A stretch of DNA of 29,553 bases, taken from positions 1-29,553 of the IMG/VR virus record IMGVR_UViG_3300008262_002649. One strand, 5' to 3'. Below, one piece after another: positions 4,845 to 13,391 of this stretch; positions within the stretch are counted from its first letter, which is position 1, and every line of letters begins with the position of its first letter. Under the pieces are notes generated by a model, which saw only the letters and a list, made by a program, of their open reading frames with translations, had not been told where the DNA came from and made no database searches. The translations under genes and the position numbers were made by a program. This DNA comes from a virus.

Positions 4845-5297
4845 TTAATACTCCGATACCGTATACTTCATCATTTCTGTCAATGTGTCATCATCAACTT
4901 TTTGAATAGGAGTAACTGATTCTTGTTCGATGTCAATCAAAACCATATCACGACCATCTTTGGTGTAATAGTTTCTTGTTTTGAATGTTTTTGGATCAAC
5001 TTTAAATAACCAACCAGCATACTTATAATTATGGCGAGCTGCTGGTACCGTGACAAAATATAATTCATCTACGCCACGACATTTGCGTAATTGATTTGGT
5101 TTGATTGTGATTGCTTTTTCTTTGATAAAAGGCACTTGTGTTTTTACTTCAATTGTTTTACCATCACCCATCAAATCTTTTTTACTATCGAAATGATTGA
5201 GTGCTTGCTCAACAACAACACCTTTTTTGGACAAATAGTTACTAACATATTTCTCACCCATACGGCCGAGAATATCCATCATCTGTGAACGGTCCAT
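4845..5297 (-). CDS. Putative PD-(D/E)XK-type nuclease
   Basis: 150 aa. E15 in an N-terminal helix, K-K-D-L (D41) and I-E-V-K-T (E50, K52) after a G-D-G turn fit the E...D...E-x-K active site of PD-(D/E)XK nucleases; the size matches resolvase- or VSR-like members. It could process DNA at forks or recombination intermediates, but the motif is short and the fold is inferred. It interrupts the T4 order, lying between genes 44 and 62; its AGGAGA site overlaps the gp44 stop, so it is co-expressed with the clamp loader. Confidence 0.6.
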   Translation of the reverse strand: MDRSQMMDILGRMGEKYVSNYLSKKGVVVEQALNHFDSKKDLMGDGKTIEVKTQVPFIKEKAITIKPNQLRKCRGVDELYFVTVPAARHNYKYAGWLFKVDPKTFKTRNYYTKDGRDMVLIDIEQESVTPIQKVDDDTLTEMMKYTVSEY

Positions 5298-5305
5298 AAT
5301 TTCTC

Positions 5306-6238
5306 CTATTTAAAGGAACAATCAACCATGATTTCTGTTAAACAGGCTATCATATTGATTTCGTGGTCAGCCACAAAGGCGGATTGATATTGATACTTGG
5401 CGAGAATCAAAACTAGTTGTGGTACTGAATCTGGAGTTAATTCTTCGTATAAAGAATCATACAGTTTTCGATACACTTTGATCGGATCATTATCTAAATT
5501 GTTAGTGACCCATTTACGAGCAGATGAGAAATCTTTTTCTTTGAGAGCTTTGATTAAAACTTCGAGTTGAATATCAGCAACATTAGAGAGGATACCAGAA
5601 TCAATGGTACCAGATACCGAGTATCGTTGCAATTCATTAAGAATTCTACGATGGTCTGGAAAATGTTTTGTAATGACTGCCGCAACGACATCTTTTGAAT
5701 ATTTGATTCCTTCTTGTAAAAGGATGTTTTCAACCCGCTTAAAAAATTGTGACGCCAGTTTTGGTTTAGAACCGTTGATTTTAAAATCGATAACGGAGCA
5801 ACGAGAATGAATCGGATCGATAATACGATTTTTGAAATTACAGGTGAAGATGAATGAGCAGTTTGATGCAAATTCTTCAATGGCTCCCCGTAAAGCAGGT
5901 TGAGTTGAATTAGGGTTGAGATAATCAGCCTCATCAATGATGACAACTTTTCTGCCGCCCATGAGCGACATTGAAGAAGCATAATTTTTGATTTTGTTAC
6001 GCAGGACATCAATGCCAGACTCATCAGAGCCATTGATGATAATGTAATCGCAACCAATCTCATTACACAATGCTTTAGCAACTGTTGTTTTTCCAACACC
6101 TGCCGTACCAGATAAAAGAAGATTTGGTATTTCTTTTCTCTTAACGTACTCCTGAAAAGTTTCCTTGATTGCATCCGGAAGAATACATTCTTCAATTGTT
6201 TTTGGTCGATACTTCTCGACCCATAATAAATGTTCCAT
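5306..6238 (-). CDS. 44: Clamp loader large subunit gp44 (AAA+ ATPase)
   Basis: 310 aa. Opens W-V-E-K-Y-R-P like RFC/DnaX proteins; Walker A GTAGVGKT (44-51), Walker B VVIIDEAD (98-105), and SRC motif (145-147) with the arginine finger. Forms the ATP-driven motor of the gp44/62 complex that opens gp45 and places it on DNA. GGGAG lies 6 nt before the ATG. All catalytic motifs are intact. Confidence 0.96.
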   Translation of the reverse strand: MEHLLWVEKYRPKTIEECILPDAIKETFQEYVKRKEIPNLLLSGTAGVGKTTVAKALCNEIGCDYIIINGSDESGIDVLRNKIKNYASSMSLMGGRKVVIIDEADYLNPNSTQPALRGAIEEFASNCSFIFTCNFKNRIIDPIHSRCSVIDFKINGSKPKLASQFFKRVENILLQEGIKYSKDVVAAVITKHFPDHRRILNELQRYSVSGTIDSGILSNVADIQLEVLIKALKEKDFSSARKWVTNNLDNDPIKVYRKLYDSLYEELTPDSVPQLVLILAKYQYQSAFVADHEINMIACLTEIMVDCSFK

Positions 6239-6274
6239 TCAAAACTCCCATAATATAATATACAACAACTACAA

Positions 6275-6463
6275 TTATTGCAATTCACCTTGAAGCATAC
6301 CAACAACTTCAATAAAGCTCATATCAACCACCACATTACCTGTGGTGGTATTAATAACAGTAAATTCACCTTCTTCAGTTTTTGAAATAAACACCACAAC
6401 AACAAAATTAGGATTTACGGCAATAGTTTGTTTTGTTTGTGCATCTCTAAAATTTAATAACAT
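6275..6463 (-). CDS. Small conserved-type protein between clamp genes (62 aa)
   Basis: 62 aa from the ATG at 6461-6463, chosen because GGAGAG precedes it; an in-frame ATG at 6505 would lie inside gp45. The pattern of short beta-strands (Q-T-I-A-V-N-P-N-F-V-V-V-V-F, then E-F-T-V-I-N-T-T-T-G-N-V-V-V-D) faintly resembles FlbD-like small proteins, but this is only a shape similarity. It lies 1 nt after gp45 and before gp44, so it is probably expressed with the sliding clamp. Function unknown. Confidence 0.7.
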   Translation of the reverse strand: MLLNFRDAQTKQTIAVNPNFVVVVFISKTEEGEFTVINTTTGNVVVDMSFIEVVGMLQGELQ

Positions 6464-6464
6464 C

Positions 6465-7136
6465 TTACTCTCCAAATTTAGAATATTTGGCTTCAGTTGC
6501 AACAAAATACTGAATAGCTTGATTCTTATTTTTAAATAAAGAAAGACCTTTGGATGAAATTTCTACATCGTAGGAACCAGGAATCATTTTTAAATTTTCA
6601 GTTAAGAAAACCATTTTAAATTTTTGGCCATTGCCAGCCGCAACTTGAATTGTATTGGTATCGGCCGATGAATCTTTGACATCACAACTTGTCAAATTAA
6701 TATCGCCACCATCAGATTCCACGACTAGGTTAGGCGACTGTAACACATTCGTGATTTTAATAATAGAATCAAAATCATCTTTGGTAAGAGCGAAAGTGAT
6801 ATCAACTGAAGGTAGTGTCAATTCTTTATCAGGTGGAATCAAAATGCTTTCTTTTTCTGTTTTGCGATACTTGGTTTTATTACGACCAAAGTTAAAGATA
6901 ATATTAATATCATCAAAATCAATATCTGTATCTTTGCCAATTGAATGAATCGTCAAAAACTTATTTAAATCATACACACAAAAATCTTGTGGAAAAGAAT
7001 CTTTCAATGTGGCTTCTGCCAAAACATTTTTTCCGGTAGAAATTGTTTTGATTTTATTGCCAGCTTTGAATTGAATGCCAGAATTTAATTTGGCAAAGTT
7101 TTGTAATACTGTTAGTGTTTCACTTGATAACTTCAT
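6465..7136 (-). CDS. 45: Sliding clamp gp45
   Basis: 223 aa, the same size class as T4 gp45 (228). N-terminal K-L-S-S-E-T-L-T-V-L-Q-N-F-A-K-L-N and the F-L-T-I-H-S segment are diagnostic, and the two-fold repeated clamp pattern fits. Trimers encircle DNA, tether the polymerase and, with gp33/gp55, activate late transcription. Start placed at 7136 because GGAG lies 7 nt upstream; the alternative Met four codons earlier overlaps this site. Confidence 0.93.
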   Translation of the reverse strand: MKLSSETLTVLQNFAKLNSGIQFKAGNKIKTISTGKNVLAEATLKDSFPQDFCVYDLNKFLTIHSIGKDTDIDFDDINIIFNFGRNKTKYRKTEKESILIPPDKELTLPSVDITFALTKDDFDSIIKITNVLQSPNLVVESDGGDINLTSCDVKDSSADTNTIQVAAGNGQKFKMVFLTENLKMIPGSYDVEISSKGLSLFKNKNQAIQYFVATEAKYSKFGE

Positions 7137-7156
7137 TGTTTTCTCCATTATAAAAA

Positions 7157-7516
7157 TTACTGCTTCGAATATATTGTATCATGTTCATACAGAAACATCA
7201 AGCAGCACATTGCGTGTGCCAAGTGATGTTTACCAGATTCGGGATCATTAATTTCTCCTTCTTTCCAAGCCCACAAATGCCGTTGCATTGCATCAAAATA
7301 CCTACGCTTAGAATCTGGTACATACTTCCAATTATCTGGTTCATATTTCTCTGCACCAAACGTAAGTATTTCAACCGTTGCTTTTAGTGCTGCTGGCGGT
7401 AATAATCCATATTGTAATTTACCGCCATCAAATTTTCGGCCACCAGTGGTTGCATTTTGTGAAGCTCTTACTTCATCAACAATCTTATAACCAAAAGGAC
7501 CACTCATATCACTCAT
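7157..7516 (-). CDS. DUF5664 family (putative dATP/dGTP diphosphohydrolase)
   Basis: 119 aa. Carries the family string: G-G-R-K-F-D-G-G-K, L-L-P-P-A-A-L, L-T-F-G-A-E-K-Y, N-W, R-Y-F-D-A-M-Q-R-H-L-W-A-W, and H-L-A-H-A-M-C-C-L-M-F-L. The alpha-helical E/D/H arrangement suggests an all-alpha NTP pyrophosphatase-like fold; related phage proteins act on dATP/dGTP. It could shape the nucleotide pool during replication. It overlaps the upstream glycosyltransferase by one base (TAATG). Confidence 0.8.
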   Translation of the reverse strand: MSDMSGPFGYKIVDEVRASQNATTGGRKFDGGKLQYGLLPPAALKATVEILTFGAEKYEPDNWKYVPDSKRRYFDAMQRHLWAWKEGEINDPESGKHHLAHAMCCLMFLYEHDTIYSKQ

Positions 7517-8334
7517 TACATTTCTCCAACAAAATTAGCCACAGCTGGCATATCTCCTTGAAAATGATATGTGCCAATATGCGAGGTTTTCATCCAAGGA
7601 CATAAATGAATTGTACCACCAATCTTACGCCACATTTGGCAGAACATATAATCTTCTGACAAGTAACGATCAGAACCACCGCCAACAATGCTGTCTTTTG
7701 TATCAATAACTGTATCAAAGAAAGCGTGAATGTATCGTGTACCATCAAAGTGTGCTTGGCCAACATGGTCTGGTTTGTAACGAATCATTGGATATGCTTC
7801 TTCCATTTTTTTAAACACATCACGTTTAATCATCATAAAACCTGTGCCAATTTCTAACACTTCTAATGGTTCTGTAACGCTAAATTGTGCTGTGCCTTTT
7901 ACTGGATTAAAAACATAATCACCAGTGAGTTTTTCTAATGTTTGTGCATCAATATCTGGATTCTTTACTACAGCAGTTTTGACTGATTTCCATTTGATTG
8001 CTTTTTTAGGATAAGGACCACCAGAAACATCTTTGTCCATGGCCAATAAGGCAATTACATCTTGTGGATTAAAGTGAATATCTGAATCAATAAACAGCAT
8101 ATGAGTACATTCAGAACGATGAATATATTCATCCACCAAATAATTTCTTGCACGAGTAATTAACGATTCATTGAAAAGAAATGAAAATTTCACTTGCACT
8201 CCATATTGCATACAAAGACCTTGCAAATCTAAACAAGCTTTCATGTATAGACCATGATTCATACCACCATACATTGGCGTGGCCACGAACAGGCTTTTCT
8301 TTTGTAATTCTTCTTTTTTAATTGAAATTTCCAT
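7516..8334 (-). CDS. GT-A fold glycosyltransferase
   Basis: 272 aa. Early segment F-V-A-T-P-M-Y-G-G, then F-N-E-S-L-I-T-R-A-R-N, then M-L-F-I-D-S-D (D83, D85) as metal-binding D-x-D; a late L-S-E-D-Y-M-F-C-Q-M-W-R-K-I-G-G block and a T-S-H-I-G histidine complete the pattern of the phage GT family in T4-like viruses. Probably adds sugar to DNA bases, virion protein or host glycan; acceptor unknown. GGAG precedes the ATG. It follows the terminator of the winged-helix gene, so it needs readthrough or an unseen promoter. Confidence 0.82.
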   Translation of the reverse strand: MEISIKKEELQKKSLFVATPMYGGMNHGLYMKACLDLQGLCMQYGVQVKFSFLFNESLITRARNYLVDEYIHRSECTHMLFIDSDIHFNPQDVIALLAMDKDVSGGPYPKKAIKWKSVKTAVVKNPDIDAQTLEKLTGDYVFNPVKGTAQFSVTEPLEVLEIGTGFMMIKRDVFKKMEEAYPMIRYKPDHVGQAHFDGTRYIHAFFDTVIDTKDSIVGGGSDRYLSEDYMFCQMWRKIGGTIHLCPWMKTSHIGTYHFQGDMPAVANFVGEM

Positions 8335-8349
8335 TTGTTCTCCGAAAAT

Positions 8350-8382
8350 AAAAAAAGAGGAGTTCGTTAATGATACTCCTCT
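8350..8382 (-). terminator. Rho-independent terminator after the winged-helix gene
   Basis: Minus strand: AGAGGAGT (8375-8382 complement) pairs with ACTCCTCT over an 11-nt loop and is followed directly by a run of seven T. It ends the transcript of the winged-helix gene just before the glycosyltransferase. Confidence 0.88.
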
Positions 8383-8394
8383 ATAACCGATAGC

Positions 8395-8664
8395 TTAGTT
8401 AAAACTATAACCAGCAGATAATGCTGCACGAACCATAGCTTTGGTTGGTTTACCAATGCGATAGGCACGAACCTTTGTGCCATCACCACGGCGAACTGTG
8501 TTGGTGTAAATGCAGTGACCTTCTTGACGTAACTCATCAACACGAGCAGACACGTTTTGAATACCAAAACGAGCACGAGCTTGTGCTACAGTTAGGGTGT
8601 TGTAACCTTCAGATTTACTCAAGAAATTGAGGATCTTTTGTTTGGCTGATAATTGCTTCTTCAT
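8395..8664 (-). CDS. Winged-helix DNA-binding protein
   Basis: 89 aa from the ATG at 8664, preceded by GGAG at 6 nt. A-K-Q-K-I-L-N-F-L-S begins helix 1; L-T-V-A-Q-A-R-A-R-F-G-I-Q-N-V-S-A-R-V-D-E-L-R-Q-E-G is a clear helix-turn-helix with recognition helix, and the following hairpin C-I-Y-T-N-T-V-R-R is the wing. Likely a sequence-specific regulator. It is alone between a strong promoter and an intrinsic terminator, an arrangement suited to early, possibly self-regulated expression. Confidence 0.78.
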   Translation of the reverse strand: MKKQLSAKQKILNFLSKSEGYNTLTVAQARARFGIQNVSARVDELRQEGHCIYTNTVRRGDGTKVRAYRIGKPTKAMVRAALSAGYSFN

Positions 8665-8717
8665 ATAAAACTCCATAGTAAGTTAATAAAATAACCTTGC
8701 TTATTGCAAGTTCTCAC

Positions 8718-8747
8718 ATCATAACATTATATATGTGTGTGTGTCAA
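8718..8747 (-). promoter_or_regulatory. Sigma70-type promoter for the winged-helix gene
   Basis: Minus strand: TTGACA (8742-8747), 18-nt spacer, extended -10 TGTTATGAT with TATGAT at 8718-8723. Expected start about 8711, leaving a leader of some 47 nt before the ATG at 8664. Confidence 0.75.
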
Positions 8748-8768
8748 GTATAATGATGGTATACTTGT

Positions 8769-10034
8769 TTATCTGCCAACTTGTGGCAAATACTTGGCCT
8801 TGGTTTTTTCCCAAGATAAATCAATTAAATCGTCATAGAAAAGTGTTTCATATGAAACCTTGTTTTTCTTTTGTAGTTGCCGAATACGACCTTTGGCATA
8901 TTTGGTTTTCCAAATATTACTCAAAGCTTCTTCACTGGTATCAAATGATTTCACCAGTTCATCTTCTGTAATCTCCTTACGGAGAAATTCATTAGTATTA
9001 TTATAGAGAGGACTAAAATAGATGCCTCTCTGATGTTCAGTACGAATCAATTCTTTTGGTATCTGTAACTTAGAATAAGCAAAGTTTAATGAACGATTCT
9101 TGTGGTCACGTTTAAGTGGCAATCCTTGAGTGTTCTTGGCTTCCCACCATTCAAAATATTTACGAGTATGATTTTCTTTAATCCAATCAAATACAATTCT
9201 TTTGGTTGCTCTTGATGGTTCAAAGGCAACTGAACCTGATGAAAACCCCATTGGATTCCAATGTTCAAGTCCATCATACTGTGATAATCCGCCGGCTTTT
9301 GTTTTACCATACAATGATGTTGTGGTAACTCCAGCAAGAACATCACCATACTGTCGCTTCCAATCTTTCTGAACTGTATCAGATAAACACATCAATGCCA
9401 GTAATTTGCCACCCATGTAATTAAAACCAAGTGGTTGTAACGGAACGATGGTGGATCCAATTGCCGTATGATTAATCATATGTTGCTGTGTCTTAACATC
9501 TCTCGACCATCCGATTGCATTATCTCTCGGAGTCAAGTCCAGAAAGTCTGAGGAGATACAGATAACACCAAGATATTTGCCTGATACTTTATCGGTAAGA
9601 ATGTAAAATAGATTACGACCAATGTTAGAATTGTTCTTCATTGTGGAAGAAAAGGTACGAATGGCATTCCATCTCTCTGCTTCAGGTCCATTTGAAAGAA
9701 CCATAATTGGTTGTAACTTTTCATAATCATCCGGATCTTTTGGTGTCCAGAAATTGGCTTTAACTTCGTTAATCATATCTCTTTGGCTAGGATCAACCAT
9801 TTGCATTTCTTGACCCCACAAAGTGGAAACTTCGTGTTGTGGATATCGTTCTTTTACTTCACACCATTTTTGATATAAAGTATACTCACGTACATCCATT
9901 TGAGAGGCATATGTTAAGTCCTCAATTAGGACTTTCTTCATTACATCTTCATCAATGTGTTCAAATTTTTCAGCAGGATTTTTTTCTTGCCAAGTTTGCC
10001 ATTGCTCTTCTACATATTCAATAGGAGTTGCCAT
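8769..10034 (-). CDS. DruA-like (DUF4338-like) protein
   Basis: 421 aa, near DruA length. LGVICISSD (155-163), R-D-N-A-I-G-W (170-176), a G-K-L-L-A-L segment near 209-214, D-W-K-R-Q-Y-G-D (224-231) and G-V-T-T-T-S-L-Y-G parallel the DUF4338 order: L-G-x-x-x-x-S, R-D-x-x-I-G-W, L-A-S-x-x-L, D-W-x-x-R-Y-G, then E-T-x-V. DruA is part of the Druantia defence system in bacteria; its chemistry is not established, and the role of a phage copy is unknown. The gene overlaps peptide deformylase by one base and follows gp46/gp47. The assignment is from remembered motif order, not from a search. Confidence 0.5.
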   Translation of the reverse strand: MATPIEYVEEQWQTWQEKNPAEKFEHIDEDVMKKVLIEDLTYASQMDVREYTLYQKWCEVKERYPQHEVSTLWGQEMQMVDPSQRDMINEVKANFWTPKDPDDYEKLQPIMVLSNGPEAERWNAIRTFSSTMKNNSNIGRNLFYILTDKVSGKYLGVICISSDFLDLTPRDNAIGWSRDVKTQQHMINHTAIGSTIVPLQPLGFNYMGGKLLALMCLSDTVQKDWKRQYGDVLAGVTTTSLYGKTKAGGLSQYDGLEHWNPMGFSSGSVAFEPSRATKRIVFDWIKENHTRKYFEWWEAKNTQGLPLKRDHKNRSLNFAYSKLQIPKELIRTEHQRGIYFSPLYNNTNEFLRKEITEDELVKSFDTSEEALSNIWKTKYAKGRIRQLQKKNKVSYETLFYDDLIDLSWEKTKAKYLPQVGR

Positions 10035-10606
10035 TATTTCATTTTCATCTTTTTCATTAATTTACTTCTTTTTTGTAAACCAGATTGCAATGCCATTGGT
10101 TTAGTTTTACTAGTATACACTATTCCATTCATGTGGTCAAGCTCATGTTGAAAACAACGAGCAGATATGCCAGAAAAAGTGGCACCTTTCCATTCTCCAT
10201 TAAAATCTTGGTAACGAACTCCTATTTCTGCCGGACGAGTAATTCTTAAACCTAATAATGGAAAAGAAAGGCAACCTTCAATCATGTGGTTTTCTTCTTT
10301 TGATATATTAATAATTTCAGGATTAAAGAATGCCACATAATCATCATTGGTACCCATTACAAAAACTCTATATTTAAATCCGCATTGGTTGGCAGACAAC
10401 CCATAACCACGATAATATTTACAACTTTCTACCAAAGTAGAAGCAAACAAACTAGGATTAACCGGCGGATTATTAAAATCAAATTCTGGCATAACTTCAG
10501 TTAAAATTAAATCGGTTTCTGGCACCAATTTAAAAATGTTAATTTGTTTTTTTGGTTCAGAAATTTTTACCGCATCTTCGGTATTAAACGTAATTATATC
10601 ACTCAT
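10034..10606 (-). CDS. def: Peptide deformylase
   Basis: 190 aa with all three motifs: G-Y-G-L-S-A-N-Q (68-74 region, for GxGxAAxQ), E-G-C-L-S (110-114, C112 metal ligand) and Q-H-E-L-D-H (153-158, H154 and H158 ligands, E155 catalytic). It removes the N-formyl group from new proteins. Phage deformylases are frequent in marine T4-like viruses and may favour turnover of phage or photosystem proteins. An N-terminal extension of about 40 residues precedes the catalytic core. The start overlaps gp46 by 4 nt. Confidence 0.92.
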   Translation of the reverse strand: MSDIITFNTEDAVKISEPKKQINIFKLVPETDLILTEVMPEFDFNNPPVNPSLFASTLVESCKYYRGYGLSANQCGFKYRVFVMGTNDDYVAFFNPEIINISKEENHMIEGCLSFPLLGLRITRPAEIGVRYQDFNGEWKGATFSGISARCFQHELDHMNGIVYTSKTKPMALQSGLQKRSKLMKKMKMK

Positions 10607-12318
10607 TTTGCCACCTGACTAAAATTATTTTTCTTTTCAAATTTAATAATTGACCTGAATTTATCAAACAACTGGTCGCCCTTATGGGATATGACAAATA
10701 TATTTGTGTCGTTACCCATTTCATGAATCAACTTCAAAAACTCCTCTGTGCCAACACCATCTAATGATGAATCAAACACTTCATCAAGTATCAACAGATT
10801 AGTATTGGTAGAATTCTTTAACTTGGCTATCTGTCGCCATGTAAACAATAGTGCCAAGTCAATACGCATCTTCTCACCTTCTGAGAAATTAGCATAACTA
10901 AACTCATCACGGTGTCTTGATTTAATTGTTTCTTCAAACGATTCATTGATATTGAAGTTCACAAAGAAATCCATGGCCGTCAAATACTTATTAATCAATT
11001 TATTCATAATAGGTAAGTATTGACGAATAATCTTAGTCTTAATGCCAGTATCTTTTAGTAGGTTGCCGGCAAATTCATAATATTGTTTCTCTGATGCCAA
11101 TTGCTCTTGTTTGGTAACCAATGTAGCCAGTTCTGTTTTAAGTTCTTTTAACTTGGCATTTTCTTCTTCTAGATTATCTTTACGATTAGATAACTCGTTA
11201 ATTTCACTTTGTAACTTACCAATAAAATTATTAACGGCTGTGATAGTTGAATTATGTTTTACAACTTCGTTATTGTGTGCTTGTATGTGTTGTAGTATCT
11301 TTTGTATGGCATCAATTCTATCACTTGTTTCTACAATTTGTTTTGCAATGTCCGTTAATGCATCATTAACTTCAACCTTAGTTCCGTTTAATGTGGTAAT
11401 TTGTTGTTCTCTAAACTCTTGGTTGATGCCTTGTTTGCAAGTAGGACAATCACTATTATCGTGATAGAATCCTACCTCTTTTTCAATCTTCTTCAAACGA
11501 GATTCTAATTTAGATTCTAGATGAACCAGTTTGCCACTCTTTTTTTGCATGGCCATTTGATCCGAAATCTTACTGTTTAATACATCAATATGTTTTTGGA
11601 TCAATTCAATGTCTTTGGTTAATTTTTTAACCTGTTCTTCTGAGTCGGCAATATCTTTTTGTTTTTTTTCAATCTCAGCATTATTATGTTTACGGTGTTC
11701 TTCAATACTTTGTTTTTGAAAGTTAATCTTTTCAGATGTTAAATCCATTTCATATTTGTTTTTGGTAGAAGTATCTTTAATGACAGCCATCTTCTCTTTG
11801 ACTACACCATTCATAGATGAAAAGATTTGAATGTCCAGTAAGTCCTCAATGATTGCTCGTCTATCTGCTGGAGATAATTGCATAAATGGAACAAATGAAG
11901 CCGAACCAAGAATCACCACTTGAGTAAACGATTTATAATTTAATTTGAGAATAAATTTTTCTAAGTGTTCTTGATAATCTTTGGCTTTAGCATCTTGGTC
12001 AACCAGTATGCCATTACAATATACCTCAAATGTATTTGGTTTAATACCACGAATTACTTTGTATTGTTTTTTACCAATAGAAAATTCAATCTCAACTATA
12101 CAATCTTGTTGATTGATGGAGTTAAGTAATTGTGGTTTATTGATTTTACGAAATGGTTTACCAAAGAGACCAAAACACAAGGCGTCTAGTATTGTAGATT
12201 TGCCTGCACCATTATTACCAATGATAAGTGTATTTGGTGATTTGGTTAGATTGATTTCAGTAAAGTTTAATCCTGTTGAAAGAAAATTCTTCCAACGGAC
12301 TTTTTCAAATTTAATCAT
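10603..12318 (-). CDS. 46: Recombination endonuclease subunit gp46 (SbcC/Rad50-like)
   Basis: 571 aa. Walker A GNNGAGKST (34-42), a long coiled-coil (about 180-415) with zinc hook D-C-P-T-C (C291, C294), ABC signature FSEGEKMR (478-485) and Walker B LLILDE (508-513). With gp47 it resects double-strand ends for T4 recombination-dependent replication. Overlaps gp47 by 4 nt and deformylase by 4 nt. Confidence 0.95.
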   Translation of the reverse strand: MIKFEKVRWKNFLSTGLNFTEINLTKSPNTLIIGNNGAGKSTILDALCFGLFGKPFRKINKPQLLNSINQQDCIVEIEFSIGKKQYKVIRGIKPNTFEVYCNGILVDQDAKAKDYQEHLEKFILKLNYKSFTQVVILGSASFVPFMQLSPADRRAIIEDLLDIQIFSSMNGVVKEKMAVIKDTSTKNKYEMDLTSEKINFQKQSIEEHRKHNNAEIEKKQKDIADSEEQVKKLTKDIELIQKHIDVLNSKISDQMAMQKKSGKLVHLESKLESRLKKIEKEVGFYHDNSDCPTCKQGINQEFREQQITTLNGTKVEVNDALTDIAKQIVETSDRIDAIQKILQHIQAHNNEVVKHNSTITAVNNFIGKLQSEINELSNRKDNLEEENAKLKELKTELATLVTKQEQLASEKQYYEFAGNLLKDTGIKTKIIRQYLPIMNKLINKYLTAMDFFVNFNINESFEETIKSRHRDEFSYANFSEGEKMRIDLALLFTWRQIAKLKNSTNTNLLILDEVFDSSLDGVGTEEFLKLIHEMGNDTNIFVISHKGDQLFDKFRSIIKFEKKNNFSQVAK

Positions 12319-13391
12319 GCCTGTTCTTGGTTCAATGCCTCAACATATAATTCACGCATTACTGTTTTCAGCTTTTCATTATCAATATGTTCTTCTTGAA
12401 TACCATCTACAAACTTATTAATAATTGTGATGGTATCTTCTGCTTGATTTATCATATCATCTTCTACACCTTCTGTCAAGTCTGTAAAGTCCTCGGCAAT
12501 AGTAATATCAACAGGATTTACATTATACAGGTTATTCATCATTTTGTCAAACAGATAGGGGTTTGTTTTATTGATTACCACCACTTTAACATAGGTATTG
12601 GTGTATTTGCTTAAATCTTTATTGGTAATCTCGGTAATTGATTCCACTTTATCATCATAAGTGATTTTGTGGAACATGACATTTGGATTCTTTACAAAAT
12701 CAAGACTCCGATTGCTAAGGTCAAAAAGATGAAAGCCTCTAGGATCATTATAATCTTGCCAAGTAAGTTCATACGGGTTTCCAAGATAGTGAATACCGTC
12801 AGCTGAACTCCTATGATGATAGTGACCACTAAAAGTAAAATCGAACTTTCTAAATAACTCACGACTTAATCCTTCCTGGCTTGGCATGCCACGATACATG
12901 GCAAAACCGGCAATTTCAAAATGGCCCATACAGATTTGCGCATCTGTATTAGACATCTCAGAAATGGCATCATTATGGTTTTGAGGACAAATCCAAGGAA
13001 TCATACAGATTGGATATTTTTCATTATTCAACCAAATTGTTTTTGGACTTGATATTACATTGATGTTACTATACTCTTGTAATAACAAATCAACCGAATT
13101 TACATCGTTGGTATTTTTAAAATAGGTATCATGGTTGCCAGCCAACATATGTACTTGAATACCTTTGGCATATAATTTATCAAAAAACATCTCTCTTGTG
13201 CGTTTAAGTGTAAAGAAGTTTACATACTTTCTACGGTCAAATGTATCACCCAAAATAAGAACAGTATCAATGCCATGTTTTTCGAGAGTTGGGAAAAAAG
13301 TATCACGATAAAATTTCTCATAATAATCTAAAAAATGAATTGAATCATTACGAGCACCAAAATGTTGATCGGTTATAATTGCTGTTTTCAT
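12315..13391 (-). CDS. 47: Recombination endonuclease subunit gp47 (SbcD/Mre11-like)
   Basis: 358 aa calcineurin-like phosphoesterase: D-Q-H-F-G (motif I), L-G-D-T-F-D-R-R (II), L-A-G-N-H-D-T (III), G-H-F-E-I (IV) and S-G-H-Y-H-H (V). Mn2+-dependent nuclease partner of gp46. It begins directly at the stop of the YkgJ-like gene and ends overlapping gp46. Confidence 0.95.
   Translation of the reverse strand: MKTAIITDQHFGARNDSIHFLDYYEKFYRDTFFPTLEKHGIDTVLILGDTFDRRKYVNFFTLKRTREMFFDKLYAKGIQVHMLAGNHDTYFKNTNDVNSVDLLLQEYSNINVISSPKTIWLNNEKYPICMIPWICPQNHNDAISEMSNTDAQICMGHFEIAGFAMYRGMPSQEGLSRELFRKFDFTFSGHYHHRSSADGIHYLGNPYELTWQDYNDPRGFHLFDLSNRSLDFVKNPNVMFHKITYDDKVESITEITNKDLSKYTNTYVKVVVINKTNPYLFDKMMNNLYNVNPVDITIAEDFTDLTEGVEDDMINQAEDTITIINKFVDGIQEEHIDNEKLKTVMRELYVEALNQEQA

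Noticed and set aside
5554-6312. Long minus-strand frame overlapping the clamp loader gene
   Set aside because: It is in a different frame from gp44, whose AAA+ motifs are complete; the translation has no family features and its start has no support.
8733-8744. Short GT dinucleotide tract as a microsatellite or Z-DNA element
   Set aside because: Only about six repeats and fully explained as the spacer and -35 of the winged-helix promoter.
9086-9349. 87-codon frame inside the DruA-like gene
   Set aside because: Alternative frame of a well-formed 421-aa gene, no ribosome site, no recognisable motif.
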